Shown piece by piece: positions 49,894-64,000 of a stretch of DNA of 64,000 nucleotides. The stretch covers positions 32,924,501 to 32,988,500 of the forward strand of contig OY727094.1 in the NCBI GenBank assembly GCA_963402885.1. The letters are read 5' to 3'. Made by a program: the position numbers and the translations under genes. The notes under the pieces were generated by a model. That model did no database searches and was not told the DNA's origin. It saw nothing but the letters and a program-made list of their open reading frames with translations. Position 1 is the stretch's first letter, and every line of letters begins with the position of its first letter. Source of the DNA: Antedon bifida (taxonomy: Eukaryota; Echinodermata; Crinoidea; Comatulida; Antedonidae).

Positions 49894-50103
49894 TGATTAA
49901 GATCAGGTTCGGTAATCAGCCGAGAATTATGATCAGGTTCGGCAATCACCCGAGGATTATGATCAGGTTCGGTAATCACCCGAGGATTATGATCAGGTTC
50001 GGTAATCACCCGAGGATTATGATCAGGTTCGGCAATCACCCGAGGATTATGATCAGGTTCAGCAATCAGCCGAGGATTATGATCAGGTTCGGCAATCACT
50101 GGC
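49894..50103. repeat. 30-bp minisatellite (7 units)
   Basis: Unit ATGATCAGGTTCGGYAATCA plus CCCGAGGATT. Open on both strands because the period is divisible by three; no gene inferred. Confidence 0.95.
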
Positions 50104-50554
50104 AAAATGAGATTGAATGTTAGCTTTGTATAGGACCGTACTCAAATATAAAAAACATACATAAGTATTATAATTATCTTATAATATGATATATTTTGTG
50201 TGTTGTGATGGCATTCTTTTGTTACTCAGAGAAACTCGCCGTTTGTTGACGATTAGTGTGTGGTACACAGAATAGTACGTTCAGTGATATTAACAAGACC
50301 TTTACCACAACCCACACTCTACTCTAAATATCCATGGAAGCATAACCATCAGGACTATGCCTTATATTCTCATATTATTGTTCCGAACTATATTAATGAA
50401 ATATTGTAAACTTACAATTTGGCTTAAGACTGGACTGTAACTGGATCTCGTATCTGGACTATCAATATACCGATACAGTAAAATGTGACGATTTGTAGCA
50501 TCAACTGCACCACTCCCTTTGACGACAACTACTGTGTAATTATTATTCATAATC
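50104..50554. other. Intergenic, no gene seen
   Basis: AT-rich, no recognisable exon or repeat. Confidence 0.45.
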
Positions 50555-50720
50555 CACGTATGTATGCTATATTGACTTTGTCCGTGACGTCACAAAAGCT
50601 ATTCCATGGTACAACGCTCTTTCTGTTGAAACACAATGTACACGATTATATCGGCAGCGTCGTACGATGTCTATAAATATTCCATTCAAAATTCCATAGA
50701 AAGTATTTTTAGAAAATTAC
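50555..50720. repeat. Diverged direct repeat, left copy
   Basis: Matches 53333-53480 with shared anchors GACGTCACAAAAGCT and CTATTTTTAGAAAA-like ends. The two copies flank the LINE remnant but are too diverged to be its target duplication. Confidence 0.6.
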
Positions 50721-51298
50721 CAGCTAAAATCTTTTTAAATAATATTTAAAAACTGCAAAATGAATGTTATGGAAACACCTAAATGGAATTGGTACTAAAA
50801 GAAATGAGAATTCACATTTGTGTATAAATATAGACGGCATTAACTGTTTTAATACTTGTACTATATCTAATCATTTTAATAACTATTTTAATATTGATTC
50901 TGATCTGGTATCTGAACTCTATTTGTGCAATACTTCATAATTATACTGACTCTAAATTTATTTAATCATTTTACAACTCTAGAAATGTGTTTCCGAACAA
51001 ATTAGTTTTACCTGAAGTTACCGAAGAAAACATTTTAGATAAAATTCCAGTCAGATTCTTAAAAAGCCTTTAACGTTTATTATTAACAAATCTATAATTA
51101 AGAATTCTGTTCGTGGTGATATGGAATTAGCTAAGGTGTTGCCTCTCCATAAGGAAGGTCCCAAAGATAATATAAAGAATTACATATCAATTTGTATTTT
51201 AAGTACCGTATCTAAAATTTTGAAAAAAGTAGTTTATAAACAACGTGAAAAGTACTTGTCTGACAATAATTTATTGTCTACTTTTCAAAGTGGTTTTA

Positions 51299-51763
51299 GA
51301 AGAGGCTTCTCTACCGACTCAGTCCTCATTCACCTAAATGATTGTCTTATAAAAGGCTTCTCTACCAACTCAGTCTTCATTCACCTAAATGATTGTCTTA
51401 TAAAAGGCTTCTCTACCGACTCAGTCCTCATTCACCTAAATGATTGTCTTATAAGAGGCTTCTCTACCGACTCAGTCCTCATTCACCTAAATGATTGTCT
51501 TATAAGAGGCTTCTCTACCGACTCAGTCCTCATTCACCTAAATGATTGTCTTATAAGAGGCTTCTCTACCGACTCAGTCCTCATTCACCTAAATGATTGT
51601 CTTATAAGAGGCTTCTCTACCGACTCAGTCCTCATTCACCTAAATGATTGTCTTATAAGAGGCTTCTCTACCGACTCAGTCCTCATTCACCTAAATGATT
51701 ATCTTAGAAGAGGCTTCTCTACCGACTCAGTCCTCATTCACCTAAATGATTGTCTTATAAGTC
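51299..51763 (+). repeat. 51-bp minisatellite grown from RT coding sequence (9 units)
   Basis: Each unit encodes RGFSTDSVLIHLNDCLI in frame, a segment that occurs once in ordinary LINE reverse transcriptases. Units are nearly identical. Confidence 0.95.
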
Positions 51764-51785
51764 AAATTTCAAAAGGTAATTTTGT

Positions 51786-51935
51786 AGGGGACACATTGCC
51801 CCTAGGGCACACATTGCCCCTATAGGGCACACATTGGTCCTAGGGGACACATTGGCTCTAGGGCACACATTGGCCCTAGGGCACACATTTCCCCTAGGGC
51901 ACACATTGCCCATGGGCACACATTGGTCAGGACAA
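51786..51935. repeat. ~19-bp minisatellite (about 8 units)
   Basis: Unit GGGCACACATTGCCCCTA with variants. Starts where the RT-derived array and its short non-repeat coding tail end. Confidence 0.9.
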
Positions 51936-51999
51936 CTAAAAGCTGTTAATTCTGAACATAAACAACTGAGTTAGATTTCTAAGATAGTCTTCAGGTATT

Positions 52000-52825
52000 A
52001 TTATAGGTCCACGCCTATAAGATATACCATGATGTAGATTCCACTATTATAGGTCCACGCCTATAAGATATACCATGATGTAGATTACACTATTATGTCC
52101 ACGCCTATAAGATATACCATGATGTAGATTACACTATTATATGTCCACGCCTATAAGATATACCATGATGTAGATTCCACTATTATAGGTCCACGTCTAT
52201 AAGATAAACCATGATGTAGATTCCACTATTATAGGACCACGCCTATAAGATATACCATGATGTAGATTACACTATTATAGGTCCACGCCTATAAGATATA
52301 CCATGATGTAGATTCCACTATTATAGGTCCACGCCTATAAGATATACCATGATGTAGGTTCCACTATTATAGGTCCACGCCTATAAGATATACCATGATG
52401 TAGATTACACTATTATAGGTCCACGCCTATAAGATATACCATGATGTAGATTACACTATTATAGGTCCACGCCTATAAGATATACCATGATGTAGATTAC
52501 ACTATTATAGGTCCACGCCTATAAGCTATACCGTGATGTAAATTACACTATTATAGGTCCACGCCTATAAGATATACCATGATGTAGATTACACTATTAT
52601 AGGTCCACGCCTATAAGATATACCATGATGTAGATTACACTATTATAGGTCCACGCCTATAAGATATACCGTGATGTAAATTACACTATTATAGGTCCAC
52701 GCCTATAAGATATACCTTGATGTAGATTACACTATTATAGGTCCACGCCTATAAGATATACCATGATGTAGATTACACTATTATACGCCACGCCTATAAG
52801 ATATACCATGATGTAGATTCCACTT
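52000..52825. repeat. 46-bp minisatellite (about 18 units)
   Basis: Unit TATTATAGGTCCACGCCTAT plus AAGATATACCATGATGTAGATTMCAC. Each unit contains a small inverted repeat (TATAG...CTATA). Confidence 0.95.
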
Positions 52826-53332
52826 TTTTAGCAGACAATTTTACAAATATTTCTAAACAACATACGTACTGTACGAGGAAATTAAATGAACATTTTGTAA
52901 TTCCTAATATCAAAGTGTTAGCTTCGAAAACATTTTATTATCATACTATATTAAAGATTGGAATAATGTTCCACCAAACATAAAAGGTATAAAAACACCT
53001 AATGAGTATAAACGTGTAGCTTTATGTTAGTAATGTGCATAGCTAGACTGATGTCTATGTTTTTGTTAAGGACCCCATTGGAAAGCTTAGATCTATGGGT
53101 AATCCTTGGTATGTTGATTGTACCGAATAAAACAAACAAACAAACAAATGTATCCGACATAGTAATAAAAAATTGCAATTCGTGATTGCAGATAATAATT
53201 TTTATGGTAGGTAGATTGATGATTGTATCCAAAAACACTTATACAAATATAAATTGCAAAAGAACTATTAATTATTCCAATATTCATTTGGAAGCAACTG
53301 CACCCTTTTTAGGTTTTAACTTTAATATCACG

Positions 53333-53480
53333 ATCACATGTCGCTATTGACTTTGGCCTTGACGTCACAAAAGCTGTTTCACAGTTTAGTGCAGGTCTTT
53401 CTGTAGAAGCACAATAGGATTACTGAAGTCTATACTTATTCACTCAAAATTACACTAAACTATTTTTAGAAAAACACACA
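53333..53480. repeat. Diverged direct repeat, right copy
   Basis: Partner of 50555-50720. Confidence 0.6.
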
Positions 53481-53552
53481 GAATCCTCGATTTAAATGTC
53501 AAGATCAATATACATAATATAATTTAAATAAAACGTACGGTAACCTATTTGG

Positions 53553-53760
53553 TTCTGAAAATGACGTGAGTTTCTCAACGTTTCGATCAATTATGCTTTG
53601 ATGTTCATAGATAATTATGATCCGACGTCCTGCTTAAGAGTGAGGAGTTTGTTTTCTGATTCTCACAAACAGGATGATCAAAGTAAATTAATGATTGAAA
53701 CGTCGAGAAACCCAACAATTCATTCATTTCAGAACTCATATATACGCGTACGTGGGTACT
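53553..53760. mobile_element. Paired inverted Penelope-type arms, copy 2
   Basis: Left arm GTTCTGAAAATGACGTGAGT...CAACGTTTCGATCA is answered by TGATTGAAACGTCGAGAAAC...TTTCAGAAC. Same family as 39918-40118. Confidence 0.7.
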
Positions 53761-53769
53761 GCAGTAGTA

Positions 53770-54187
53770 CAGTACAGTTTTGTTCCTCCCACTGATGCCA
53801 GTCGCATCCAAGAGGCAGTCTTCTCTAGCATCCAAATATATGCTGGGTCCGACTGTTGAAGGGCTTCCTTGACTGGGTTAGCTTCTTAGCTTGACTAGGA
53901 TCGCACTGAAGGACATTGCTTAATTTGATCCATGGGTCACGATAGTATAGTTTTCGGGCTTGTGCAAAGAGCATTCGTTTTGTTAATGTGTTATTTGGTT
54001 CTCGACAGATATGGGCTATGTACTTCAGGTAGTGAACATATATATAATCTTTTAGTGGAGTTGCACCGAAGATATTTTCAACATCTTTATTTGAGAACAG
54101 GAGACTGAAAATTCCATCTTCTGTAGATTGCTCTTGGTTCCCTGTAACCTTCGCTTCTTTACATTTATATCCTCCTCTTATATACAT
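53770..54187 (-). mobile_element. LINE C-terminal fragment (probable)
   Basis: The - strand open frame 53825-54187 carries TPLKDYIYVHYLKYIAHICR and KRMLFAQARKLYYRDPWIK. This resembles the region downstream of the RT in some animal non-LTR elements, but I cannot name the clade. The rest of the element is absent. Confidence 0.45.
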
Positions 54188-54199
54188 TTGATTTCACCA

Positions 54200-58127
<3,928 letters not shown>

Positions 58128-58287
58128 CACCAAGTCGTATTACAAGTCAGCACAGTGTTCAGGTTTAACACCAAGTCGTATTACAAGTCAGCACAGTGTT
58201 CAGGTTTAAACTATTGTTAACACCAAGTATTATTACAAGTCTGCACAGTGTTCAGGTTTAATCTATTGTTAACACCAAGTGTTATTA

Positions 58288-58462
58288 CAGGGAATAATTT
58301 CGCCAGTGTAGCATAGCAAAAAGCTATACAAAACAACCTTATTGCTACACAGTTCTAAAATTGTGTAGCAAAAATTACAATACAAAACTATGTTTCTGGA
58401 CTAAAAAATTAGTTTGATTAGCAATATTGCTAAACAAAATTTTAAAATGAAATTTTTCCCTG
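58288..58462. mobile_element. 175-bp MITE with CAGGGAA ends and 5-bp target duplication
   Basis: Ends CAGGGAATAATTTC and GAAATTTTTCCCTG are inverted repeats. TATTA flanks both sides (58283-58287, 58463-58467), and removing element plus one TATTA restores the minisatellite unit exactly. It has no ORF. CAGGG ends recall hAT elements, but those make 8-bp duplications, so the class is open. Confidence 0.85.
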
Positions 58463-59269
58463 TATTACAAGTCAGCACAGTGTTCAGGTTTAAACTATTG
58501 TTAACACCAAGTGTTAATACAAGTCAGCACAGTGTTCAGGTTTAAACTATTGTTAACACCAAGTGTTATTACAAGTCAGCACAGTGTTCAGGTTTAAACT
58601 ATTGTTAACACCAAGTGTTATTACAAGTCAGCACAGTGTTCAGGTTTAAACTATTGTTAACACCAAGTGTTATTACTCTTACAACATAAAGAAAATCAAA
58701 GACTGTACACAAATATATCTTATGTAGAACTTTTAATATAATACAAATAGTGATAAAAAAAATGGTAATCCATAACTTATCAACTTTAAATTTATTTTAT
58801 ACAGAATTATATTTCACTATTTCTACATCATATAGAAAAAATATTTCTACATCAAAAAATATATTAAAAACACAGCAATTAAATGAAACTAAATGCAAAA
58901 TTCATTGATATCAAACTATATTATATAATGTCTTCATTCTTTGATTTTTGTCATTTTTAGTTTTACAAATTCTACTACAACTTTGTTCTGTTGTTACTGT
59001 GCCAAAGACATCTCATTATGTGTTTATTTGTTAATATAATTTCTAATTACGTTTTCATTTAATAAAACTGCTTTTGATAACAAATTACGTTTCATCATTA
59101 ATATGTTAATGTTATGTTTTATAATTTCAAGTTGTACCGCTTTACTTTTGGTATTTAACCAGCCAACCTAATTATAAAGAGTTGTATTAATTACATTTAA
59201 TATATAATACTATCACATAATTACTTAACCAATTCTATACAATATATCAAGTAAAAAACATTGCATTAT

Positions 59270-59277
59270 TATAAAAG
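59270..59277 (+). promoter_or_regulatory. TATA box (TATAAAAG) of the signal-peptide exon, unit 3
   Basis: Same spacing to the ATG as in units 1 and 2. Confidence 0.5.
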
Positions 59278-59321
59278 AATTATTTTCATTAAATATGGCA
59301 GCACAGCTTTTAAAGATTATA

Positions 59322-59435
59322 ATGAATAAGAAACAAACATTCTTGTTTATCTGCATGCTACAGCTGTTAATAATTATTACTTCCGTTGCTAGTGTGCCGC
59401 GTGCGGAAGTACGCGCGCGCGCTCCGTCGATGAAG
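59322..59435 (+). CDS. First exon of a putative secreted peptide, copy 3
   Basis: Same 38 residues and AAG/GTAAGT donor as copies 1 and 2. The upstream in-frame ATG is at 59295 (MAAQLLK). No second exon found. Confidence 0.5.
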
Positions 59436-59659
59436 GTAAGTATGTCAAAATAAAATGTTTAAAAACATTTTATGTTTTAGATTATCATATTGATTTAATC
59501 TACTATACGATTTATATATAAAAGGTCGTTTTTATATTGATTACAAATTTAATGTTAGAAATGCAATTATTTGCGATATTAAAAATTGACACCTGCTTGC
59601 TGCGAGATTTTAAAATGTGTCTGTTATATAGTAGAAGTAACATACGTTATCAGTGAAAA

Positions 59660-61641
59660 CTAACAATGATCAAATGTAATATTTCTTATTGCACACTTTT
59701 CAGACACGTGACGAATGACGTCAGCTGATAGATTGCAAAACCTCATGGCAAGCATCTCCAGCTCAGGACACATAATGAGAAATGAAGACAATGTATTAAC
59801 ATCAATGTTGCGAAGTTTACTATGATAGATATAGAGACGACGTAATGCTAATTGAACTTGTTTGAGAGAACATTCTGATACAAAGTCATTAAATACATCA
59901 CGTGATAGATTCCGAATCCAAACATCGTCACATTTATCTACAATGCCTAAAATGTGTGCAATAACTCTTCCCTTTCGCTCCAATGCCATCTTACTACTAA
60001 AGTCACGGACACTACCACTATCAAATTTCATACAATACAATTGCATAATTAGACGTATGAAATGCCCATCACATTGTACACCTGGACTAATGTGATCAAT
60101 AAACATTCTTATAGAGGTAGATATATCATCCAAATGATTATTTATTTCTAAATCTTTGCTTGTCATGTGATTAATTAATTCATTTACCAAAGCATCTATA
60201 TGTTGTTTTTTAACAAAGTTTAAATTTCTCGGCAGATTGCGATATGTTGACAAACGATTTGTAACCCAGTGCTTGAGGAAACCGCCAGCTTTATCACCAA
60301 GGAAACCAGTTGCAAACTCTGTCGCTCTGTATAAATGCTCACTCTCTCGTATCACCTCCCACTCATCATCATCCAATGGTGTAAGTAATGTTTGTACATC
60401 TGAGCACTCATTCTCCATACCTTCACTTTCACATAATTTGCACAGGTAAAATCCCACCAATGACTCTACTATCAATTTGTGAGGAGGCATAAAAATAATT
60501 TCAAAATTCGATTTTAAAATCGGTGCTTCTTCATAAACAAATCCAAGTTTCACGGACATATCAACCAAATCTTTAGTCGTATGTTTATCATTCAAATCTT
60601 TCATGTTTATTGAAAGTTGATTTACTTTCAAGCTATCATACATACATTTTCCCAACAAAATCATAGCATTTACGTATTTTGCTGGTGTGTCTTCAAATTT
60701 AGAAAGCTTTGCGAATTGTTTTTGTTTGTTGAACTGATTTAAAATATTACGAAATATTTCTTTAAAGAGTTCAGCTTTATCTGTAGGAAGGCTTTGACTG
60801 TCTTGCCACAGCAAACAGATTGAAAAAAGCAGCATGGGATTTTTGCACATTGAATATACGTCTTCATGTTTACGTGTTTCCCAATACTCATAGTCTATGA
60901 AAATATCCAATTCGTTTCGAAGGGATTTTCCCAATTCTGGTTTTTCAAAATACTCAAAATGTGTGTCAATATACTTTCCTATGCTCTCGTCATTAAATCC
61001 CTTAACTCTTACATGTACGTTACTCTCTTTTACGAATTCATCTATGTTTTCTGATCGTGAAGTAAGTATCACGGTACTTTTTGCTAGGTTGTTCTTTTTG
61101 AACAGACTAATTACGCTTGGATTATTAAATCGCAATTCATCTAATCCGTCTAAGAAAAATACAAATTTATCGTCATTGGTTATTAGAAAATCTTGAATTA
61201 ACTCTGAATTTCGTGGAAGTTTTGTGTTCCTGCTAAAGTCTTTCATATCAATTTGCTTTAAAATTAGATCAATGATGTCGTCATCTTTATCTAAATCCCG
61301 TACACTTAAAAGAAATACAATTTTACCTTTAAATGATTTAATTGATTGAGTAGCCGTAGCCCAGTTGTATGATAAATGCCTTAATATGGTAGTTTTACCT
61401 ATCCCACCCTCGCCATCTATAAGAGCTCTACATCCAGGTTTGGAATTGATAACATCTACCACTTCTGTTAATGTTGTTGGTTTGCAGCCTTCATTCTTCT
61501 CACCTTCTTTCAGTAGTTCCATATCGGTAAACATCTGTGAAATGTCAACTTTGTATCTATCACGCATTGTTGCTGGTGTAAATCTACTGGCCTGGCTACA
61601 CAATTTCCTTTGTCTTTGAAGCAGATATTCTTCAATCTTGT
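59660..61641 (-). CDS. NLR3: NACHT-LRR terminal exon
   Basis: Phase 1 acceptor at 61642-61643 and 660 codons to the stop at 59660; frame open. Walker A GEGGIGKTT is kept, while Walker B reads FVFFLDGLDEL. Two stretches stand out from NLR1 and NLR2 against near-identical flanks. One is the block before and into Walker B (IDMKDFSRNTKLPRNSELIQ, about 61141-61275); the other is DIFIDYEYWETRKHEDVYS (about 60843-60910). LRR face patches also differ (WIRNLS; LRRLYIYHSKL; LEMLAMRFCNL). The upstream death-fold exon lies beyond the window. Confidence 0.9.
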
Positions 61642-61643
61642 CT

Positions 61644-63622
61644 AGATACGAAGAAAAATGGCAAAAACAATATTTAGTTAATAAATGTATTTTATTTGCA
61701 ATTTTCTATTATTATACAATAAGTAGTGCTGAAGCCGCGCCAAAGTAATAAACCAAGTAAATAATATAGAGGGCGACAAGCACAATTTATTATCAATCAG
61801 AAAGAAAACTCTGTTAAACGACTGGTGGTCGCCAGCAAATCGTAACAACCGATAAATGTAGAGCAATCCACCGCTTATGGTAAAACGATATCAATCATTG
61901 ATGCTGATGGATGGCCGCTTTTAGGAAGAAAGCAAGGCGGTCGCTTTTTTTTAAACAAAGGTTCAATTTTGTAAAAAATATAATAATTCTATGCTGTCGA
62001 TAGTAAAACTACATTAGCGTGAGGCAATTTCGTTACTCCATTAACTGTTGACTGTTCTACATAAGCTGTGTGTATTTCTACTAGCTGGAAGTTTTAGTAA
62101 AGCTGATTTTTCTAGATTCATTGTTTACAACATTAGCATTACGGTAACACGCATATATTCATTTTTTTGTAGGTGAAATAAAAAATGAGTTGTACAGTAG
62201 TATAACAAAATAAGATTTTTCATTCATCTCAGTACAACTTTTGTTGAAAGCAATAAAAAAATAACAGATATAATAGAAATTGCGTTCAAAGTAATAGTTT
62301 TGACAATTAACTTTAATAGTAAAAGTTAAAATTCCAATTAAATTTGCTTTTATTCAAAATTGAAATATTGCACGCGTGTACGAAATAATTGAATTAAAAA
62401 CCTTGCCATAATATCCTAAATTAAAATTAACTGGTAATTATCGTGGAGCTTATGTTGTAAACACACGTTTGCAATATTAAATATAATTGATTTTACATAT
62501 TCTATTCTTTGGTCTTTCGTGAAAAGAGTTATGATACACGACCCAGGGTGTGACATGTTGTTTTTTTATAATACCATGCATGTATGTTATTATGTTAAAA
62601 GGCTATTTGTTGCGTAAGATGTTTATGATTGAAACTTAATTCACAATTCTCTACGTCATAATCACATTTATTTATGATTATCCACAATTTTTTGCCAAAT
62701 GGCATATACCATTGGGCATTTATAGGCCTTAATAAAATGCTCTATCCATCAAAATCAAAGGGATTATAGAGGGCGGCATACATAATAGATCATTAATTAG
62801 AACGAAACTTTAAACAATGTTATACATTTGAACTAAGATGATTGTAACTGCAGTACATGAAATATTACGGTGAATTACTATTTTTGAATTTGATTACAAA
62901 ATCACATTAATTGTTTTATGAAGACATTTTATTTTCAAATTAATTATGATTTTATAATGAGCAAGACGATGTGATTTTATTATTCATTCAATCTTTTATT
63001 ATTTAATCTCGGAATCTCTGGTCCATAGAAATTAAAATTACATATAAATGAATTAAAAATAAAAATTATTACTACTCATCTCATGTTTTTTAATGCTTTA
63101 AGAATGTTTGATTGTTACAGAAATGTAGTATGAGGCCAAGTATTCACTTACAAATTTTCCCATGTATATATTATTGTTGTTTATGTTTTCGCCAGTATCA
63201 GAAACTTTAATCACACACTTTATGGTTAATGGAGTTATTGTTGCAACTTTCGTGTTTTCATTGAATAACCCCTGGACCGCTTGTTGTCGAATAAAGAAAT
63301 GAAATGAATTGTAGTATAAGCGGAATTATAGAGGGCGGCAAACACAAATTTTAATCTATCGGAACTAGTGACGTCCTCTTTTTAGTAGACCTATTATTTG
63401 TATTCAGTAAACAAACTTTGCAATGCGGATTAGAATTAAGCTTATTGGATCTCAAAGAATAATAATATGTGTAATATGAGTCTTACTTATTATGATGTTA
63501 ACAACATTTCGTTTTTAAAACAATGAAGCTTCCTAATTATTATATCGTTCTACATTGTGGTCAGGATTGGAATTAAACATCCAAAAGGATTTTGTTTAAA
63601 TATTATTCTGAGAGCAACTAAC
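61644..63622. other. NLR3 intron
   Basis: Shares blocks with the NLR1 intron (7860-8700 and 9590-10560) plus unique insertions, including a CTTGTTGTCGAATAAAGAAA tail-like piece at about 63280-63305. GAGGGCG motifs at 61767, 62768 and 63330. No exon seen. Confidence 0.5.
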
Positions 63623-63685
63623 CTGTTTCTGATTTACCCTCTTTTCGAATTCCTTGTTCTTCATTACTACTGGTTGCCACTTGCC
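63623..63685 (-). CDS. NLR3 linker exon 1
   Basis: 63-nt phase 1-1 exon reading QVATSSNEEQGIRKEGKSET, with intact AAAACAG acceptor and ACAG/GTTAG donor. Confidence 0.7.
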
Positions 63686-63794
63686 CTGTTTTAATAATAA
63701 AATAATAATAAGAATAAAAAAAATGAAATACTTATTCTACCTAAAAAACTACCGATTGAGAGCAAAATTATACGGTACATTATTAGTAACTAAC

Positions 63795-63857
63795 CTGTTT
63801 CTGATTTAAATCTTTTTCGCATTCCTTGTTCTTCATTACTACTGGTCGCCACTTGAC
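63795..63857 (-). CDS. NLR3 linker exon 2
   Basis: 63-nt phase 1-1 exon reading QVATSSNEEQGMRKRFKSET. The acceptor is TAG rather than CAG. Confidence 0.65.
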
Positions 63858-63973
63858 CTATTTTAATAATCAAATAATAGGAAAAAAAAATTAATAAACA
63901 ATTATTATTTTTATTCTACCTAAAAAACTACCGATTGAGAGCAAAATTATACGGTACATTATTAGTAACTAAC

Positions 63974-64000
63974 CTGTTTCTGATTTAACTTCTTTTGGCA
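63974..64000 (-). CDS. NLR3 linker exon 3, cut by the window end
   Basis: The donor side (KSET then ACAG/GTTAG) is visible; the rest lies past the window. Confidence 0.55.

Larger units (their letters stand above)
50840..53147 (+). mobile_element. LINE remnant with internal minisatellites
   Basis: Pieces of a non-LTR reverse transcriptase lie in order. TEENILDKIP is near 51030, AKVLPLHKEGPKDNIKNY and KYLSDNNLLSTFQSGFRRG at 51121-51300, and the C-terminal WNNVPPNIKGIKTPNEYKR at about 52950-53020. A 3' tail of AAAC repeats follows a GAATAAAAC signal (53126-53147). The catalytic middle is gone; in its place are three separate tandem arrays. Not active. Confidence 0.8.

Noticed and set aside
49848-50123. 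85- and 76-codon repeat proteins (AEPDHNPRVI / IRFGNHPRIM)
   Set aside because: Product of a 30-bp minisatellite read on both strands.
50555-53480. Paired flanking repeats as long terminal repeats around the LINE remnant
   Set aside because: Too diverged and without terminal features; the enclosed RT and AAAC tail are those of a non-LTR element.

Overview
This is a eukaryotic, AT-rich window with dense spliceosomal introns. The gene content points to a marine invertebrate deuterostome, most likely an echinoderm: an expanded family of death-fold/NACHT/LRR receptors, a Penelope-like element, a CR1/L2-type LINE, class-II-tRNA-derived SINEs and AGGCCTA-rich stretches. The phylum is an inference from composition and gene style, not proven.

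The backbone is a repeated segmental duplication. A non-coding block (A) occurs at 1-3430, 17161-20436, 33538-41430 and, shortened, 54200-54985. In three of the four places it is followed by decayed 3' exons of the chromatin remodeler HELLS (3455-4612, 41489-42547, 55000-58127). Next come a 52-bp minisatellite, a TATA-driven exon for a secreted peptide on the + strand (5470-5583, 43685-43798, 59322-59435), and an NLR gene on the - strand. NLR1 spans 11621-5808, NLR2 47837-44023, and NLR3 enters from beyond 64000 and ends at 59660.

Each NLR starts with a tandem death-effector-like exon. It continues through a variable number of short symmetric phase 1-1 linker exons and ends in one large NACHT-plus-LRR exon. 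The three copies are nearly identical except in short patches spaced one LRR apart at the predicted ligand-facing strands. I consider this the most interesting biology in the window.

The second A block is followed not by HELLS but by a Penelope-like retroelement (20440-21630) and then the host gene MYBBP1A. I could assemble 31 in-phase exons of it (21712-31572, about 1070 codons); the first exon or exons are not visible upstream. A relic of the same 3' UTR at 16850-17160 shows that a second MYBBP1A copy once stood there and was lost. A 39-bp minisatellite of about 35 units begins a few bases after the MYBBP1A stop codon.

Accessory DNA includes an apparently intact LINE with a 1039-codon ORF (34490-38060), a LINE whose middle is now three different minisatellites (50840-53147), a ~147-bp satellite (12477-13927), several MITE/foldback families, paired inverted Penelope-type termini, a perfect 20-bp-arm hairpin (49294-49338) and a 26-bp perfect palindrome (16785-16810).
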